NCBI GenBank assembly: GCA_015523135.1
Contig: WAKY01000099.1
Location: forward strand, 1-7,439
Direction of reading: 5' to 3'
DNA from: Candidatus Aciduliprofundum sp.
GTDB lineage: Archaea > Thermoplasmatota > Thermoplasmata > Thermoplasmatales > Aciduliprofundaceae
DNA length: 7,439 bases
Shown in pieces: positions 5,575 through 7,439 of this stretch (position 1 is the stretch's first letter; every line of letters starts with the position of its first letter). The position numbers were made by a program, and so were the translations under genes. The notes under the pieces are model-generated. The model searched no databases. It saw only the letters and a program-made list of their open reading frames with translations, and was not told where the DNA came from.

Positions 5575-6432
5575 TCAGTTCTCCCCCATTGAGCTTATAG
5601 CTTCCGCTATCACGCTTGCTACTGTTATCTTACTGTTGGCTCCCTCTATGGTATCCGTGGCTGCGAAATCGTTGACCTTGCGCATGTTCTCCAGAGACCT
5701 CCCTATGAATAGCCCATGGGTGCAGACGGCGTATATCCTCTTGGCTCCCTGCTCCCTCAGCTGGTCAGCCGCCCTGGCTATTGTGCCTCCTGTGGAGATT
5801 ATGTCGTCCACTATGCCCACCACTTTACCATTCACATCGAGATTCTTGGGCTTTATTATAACTTCAGTCCCGCTCAGCCTAGTTTTTTCGAGATAATCAA
5901 ATTCCACACCCATCTCGTTGGCCACGTACCTTGCTCTCTTGTATCCCCCTTTGTCCGGCGAGATGACCATGTCCACTCCCTTAGACTTCAGCCACTCCGC
6001 TATGGGCTTCGTGGCGTGCAAATGCACGGTGGGTATATTGAACCATTTTAGCACATTCTCCGAGTGCAAATCCATGCCAATGAAGTAATCGGCGTTCATC
6101 TCTATGTGCCTCACCATCGCCCTGGCGCTTATGGCCTCTCCGGGTTTGAAAATCTTGTCCTGACGAGAGTAGCCGAAATAAGGTATGACCGTTATGATTC
6201 TCTTCACTCCCATCTCCCTGAGGGCATCCTGAAGTAAAAAGAGTTCTATGATTTTCTCGTTTGGATAGGTGGTCTGGATGAGCACAATCTCGTCCTCCAC
6301 ATCTCCATCTATGCGCACATAGATCTCCCCGTCTGGAAAATGCTCCACATGGGGTCTTATAAATTTTTCACCAAGAATTCCTGCAACCTTCTCTCCAAGG
6401 CTTATAGATGCACTACCTGCAATAACATTCAT
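5575..6432 (-). CDS. prs: Ribose-phosphate pyrophosphokinase (PRPP synthetase, archaeal type)
   Basis: This enzyme makes 5-phosphoribosyl-1-pyrophosphate from ribose 5-phosphate and ATP, feeding purine, pyrimidine, histidine, tryptophan and NAD synthesis. The 285 residues match the short archaeal form (bacterial enzymes are about 310-320). Two phosphoribosyltransferase-like halves are visible: FPDGEIYVR (32-40), the ATP-binding flexible-loop region YFGYSRQDKIF (85-95), DLHSE (121-125), SPDKGG (158-163), the catalytic lysine region LEKTR (181-185) and the PRPP-binding loop VDDIISTGGT (208-217). The ATG at 6432 has no clear Shine-Dalgarno site, but a TATA-like element sits about 25 nt upstream, so a leaderless message is likely. 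The sirtuin gene follows after 3 nt. GC content is near 58% in the middle of the gene, well above the flanking genes. Confidence 0.96.
   Translation of the reverse strand: MNVIAGSASISLGEKVAGILGEKFIRPHVEHFPDGEIYVRIDGDVEDEIVLIQTTYPNEKIIELFLLQDALREMGVKRIITVIPYFGYSRQDKIFKPGEAISARAMVRHIEMNADYFIGMDLHSENVLKWFNIPTVHLHATKPIAEWLKSKGVDMVISPDKGGYKRARYVANEMGVEFDYLEKTRLSGTEVIIKPKNLDVNGKVVGIVDDIISTGGTIARAADQLREQGAKRIYAVCTHGLFIGRSLENMRKVNDFAATDTIEGANSKITVASVIAEAISSMGEN
5581..5586 (-). promoter_or_regulatory. Shine-Dalgarno site of the sirtuin gene within the end of prs
   Basis: On the minus strand GGGGAG lies 9 nt before the sirtuin ATG at 5571, inside the last codons of prs. The TGAGGT that contains the prs stop codon abuts the ATG directly and has no usable spacing. 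The arrangement suggests coupled translation of the two genes. Confidence 0.5.
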
Positions 6433-6451
6433 AGTGGGTTATGTGAATGAT

Positions 6452-6465
6452 GATAAAAATATTTT
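6452..6465 (-). promoter_or_regulatory. TATA-like element of the prs-sir2 operon; also T-rich tail of the upstream gene
   Basis: The minus strand reads AAAATATTTTTATC in the 46-nt gap after the DUF1611 gene. The TTTTTATC part is centred about 25 nt before the prs ATG at 6432, which fits a leaderless start. The same five-T run follows the DUF1611 stop by about 20 nt and could also serve as an archaeal oligo-T terminator. Confidence 0.5.
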
Positions 6466-6478
6466 GCGAGAAACTAAA

Positions 6479-7439
6479 TCATTTAAACATTCTTTCAAAG
6501 AATTTGCTTGCACCAAAACGTAAAACATCCTCTGTTGGTAATCCAAGCTCACTTTCTACCTTCTCCTTGAATTTCATTATTTCTTCATCACTCATTTTCT
6601 CTCCATCTATAGATATACCTATAACCTTACCTCCAGATACACTCTCAGCAAGAGATTCATACAATTCAATAGACCTTTCTAAACTCTGTATTGGAAATCC
6701 TTCATAATCATGATGATCTTTCCTGGTTGGATCATGAGCTAAAACTATTTTCTTTGCATAGGAGCCATGGAGAATTGCAAGGGTTACCCCACTATACGCC
6801 GGATGCGTCAAATCAGCTTGCCCTTCCACAAATACCATTTCATAATCCATAAATTTCTTTACCAACTCTTCCATCGCTCCAGCCATAAAATCTCCAGGTA
6901 TGCGATCGATAACATAGCCAGCATCCGCTCCAATCATTATACCAGTTTGTCCAGTAGCCACAAAGGCAGCTTTTCTACCCCTTTTCATAGCTTCTCTGTA
7001 AAGTTCAACAGTTGTTATCATTTTACCCACACTACAATCAGTACCTGCCACGAGAATCGTAGGTGCATTTCTTCCACTACCATCGGCCACTTTAAACTCT
7101 TTAGGAGGTTTTCTAACATCCCATATCTTAGCACCACTCTCTTTTGCAATACTGCTCAACTCAGGATCCTCACTTAAGAAATCATGCAATCCAGAAATAA
7201 CCATCTTCCCGTTCTTCAGGGCAATCTTTATTTCATCTCTCCACTCCACAGGCAATTTTCCACCTATGGGGGCAACACCTATTACCAGTGCATCATAATC
7301 TTCTGGAACTTGAGATATGTGTGCGTATATAGGCACATCTCTACCTTTAGGAAATATATCCTTTGCATTCTTTCCAGCATTGCTCCTATCCAGAATCCCC
7401 ACAATTTCATGAGGAGAGTAGAAATACACACCCCTCGCA
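6479..7439 (-). CDS. DUF1611 family P-loop protein, DgcN-like (partial, N-terminus beyond the right edge)
   Basis: The frame is open from the stop at 6479 to the window edge, with 319 residues visible. A GTG at 7429 could start a 316-residue protein, but the three codons before it read A-R-G and ARGVYFYSP matches the family's usual Gly-Val-X-X-Tyr-Ser-Pro context, where some 20-30 more residues normally precede. I therefore treat the gene as truncated by the window. Counted from 7429: an N-terminal Rossmann-like part with YSPHEIVGILD (4-14) and PIGGKLPVEW (54-63), SGLHDFLSEDP (79-89), then the C-terminal domain with P-loop GTDCSVGKM (129-137), which resembles the GTDTxVGKT loop of dethiobiotin synthetase, and VEGQADLTHPAYSGVTL (201-217). 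DUF1611 includes DgcN, described as a D-glutamate N-acetyltransferase working with DgcA, an epimerase-family protein. That role here is only inferred. It lies upstream of prs on the same strand. Confidence 0.88.
   Translation of the reverse strand, partial: ARGVYFYSPHEIVGILDRSNAGKNAKDIFPKGRDVPIYAHISQVPEDYDALVIGVAPIGGKLPVEWRDEIKIALKNGKMVISGLHDFLSEDPELSSIAKESGAKIWDVRKPPKEFKVADGSGRNAPTILVAGTDCSVGKMITTVELYREAMKRGRKAAFVATGQTGIMIGADAGYVIDRIPGDFMAGAMEELVKKFMDYEMVFVEGQADLTHPAYSGVTLAILHGSYAKKIVLAHDPTRKDHHDYEGFPIQSLERSIELYESLAESVSGGKVIGISIDGEKMSDEEIMKFKEKVESELGLPTEDVLRFGASKFFERMFK

Noticed and set aside
5426..5896. Plus-strand open frame of 156 codons opposite sir2 and prs
   Set aside because: It spans two well-supported genes on the other strand. 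The GC-rich block lowers stop frequency and explains its length.
6767..7177. Plus-strand open frame of 136 codons opposite the DUF1611 gene
   Set aside because: It is rich in Ser, His and Phe, as expected for an antisense shadow, and the opposite strand carries the DUF1611 motifs.
1..7439. tRNA, rRNA, CRISPR array, insertion sequence or toxin-antitoxin pair
   Set aside because: No cloverleaf, regular repeats, terminal inverted repeats or small paired genes were seen. Nearly all the sequence is occupied by seven recognisable genes.

Overview
The window looks like part of a euryarchaeal chromosome. The proteins are of archaeal type: an Lhr-core helicase, a short 285-residue PRPP synthetase and a Sir2 close to the archaeal Sir2-Af1 type. 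Promoters look like archaeal TATA boxes about 25 bp upstream of start codons. Several genes seem leaderless, while internal genes carry GAGG-type Shine-Dalgarno sites. Base composition is mostly AT-rich (about 33-42% GC in sampled lines), with one GC-richer block over prs and the start of sir2. A Thermoplasmata-related or Aciduliprofundum-like thermophile is plausible, but that is an impression from protein style and not a computed placement.

Layout from left to right: (1) 1-1887, minus strand: the N-terminal 629 residues of an Lhr-family helicase, whose C-terminus lies outside the window. (2) 1941-3445, minus: a two-gene operon for the split, iron-sulfur, ACT-domain L-serine dehydratase, beta subunit first (sdaAB) and then alpha (sdaAA). 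(3) 3446-3520: a compact divergent promoter region. (4) 3521-4895, plus: an aconitase-family small (swivel) subunit of the LeuD type, overlapping by 8 nt an EamA/DMT-type membrane transporter. (5) 4840-6432, minus: prs (PRPP synthetase) followed after 3 nt by a class III-like sirtuin, whose end overlaps the transporter gene tail-to-tail by 56 nt. (6) 6479-7439, minus: a DUF1611 P-loop protein (DgcN-like family) that is open at the right-hand window edge; the GTG at 7429 is probably not its real start.

The functional themes are central and amino-acid metabolism: serine to pyruvate, a 2-hydroxy-acid dehydratase subunit, PRPP supply, NAD-dependent deacylation, and possibly D-glutamate chemistry through the DUF1611 protein. 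The prs-sir2 pair links a precursor of NAD synthesis and salvage to an NAD-consuming enzyme. Genes are tightly packed, with no gene-free stretch above 80 nt. I saw no tRNA, rRNA, CRISPR array, insertion sequence or long repeat, and no clear sign of a wholly new system. The points most worth checking are the GC-rich block, the substrate of the unpaired LeuD-like subunit, the sirtuin acyl specificity, the partner of the DUF1611 protein, and the overlapping or leaderless gene starts.
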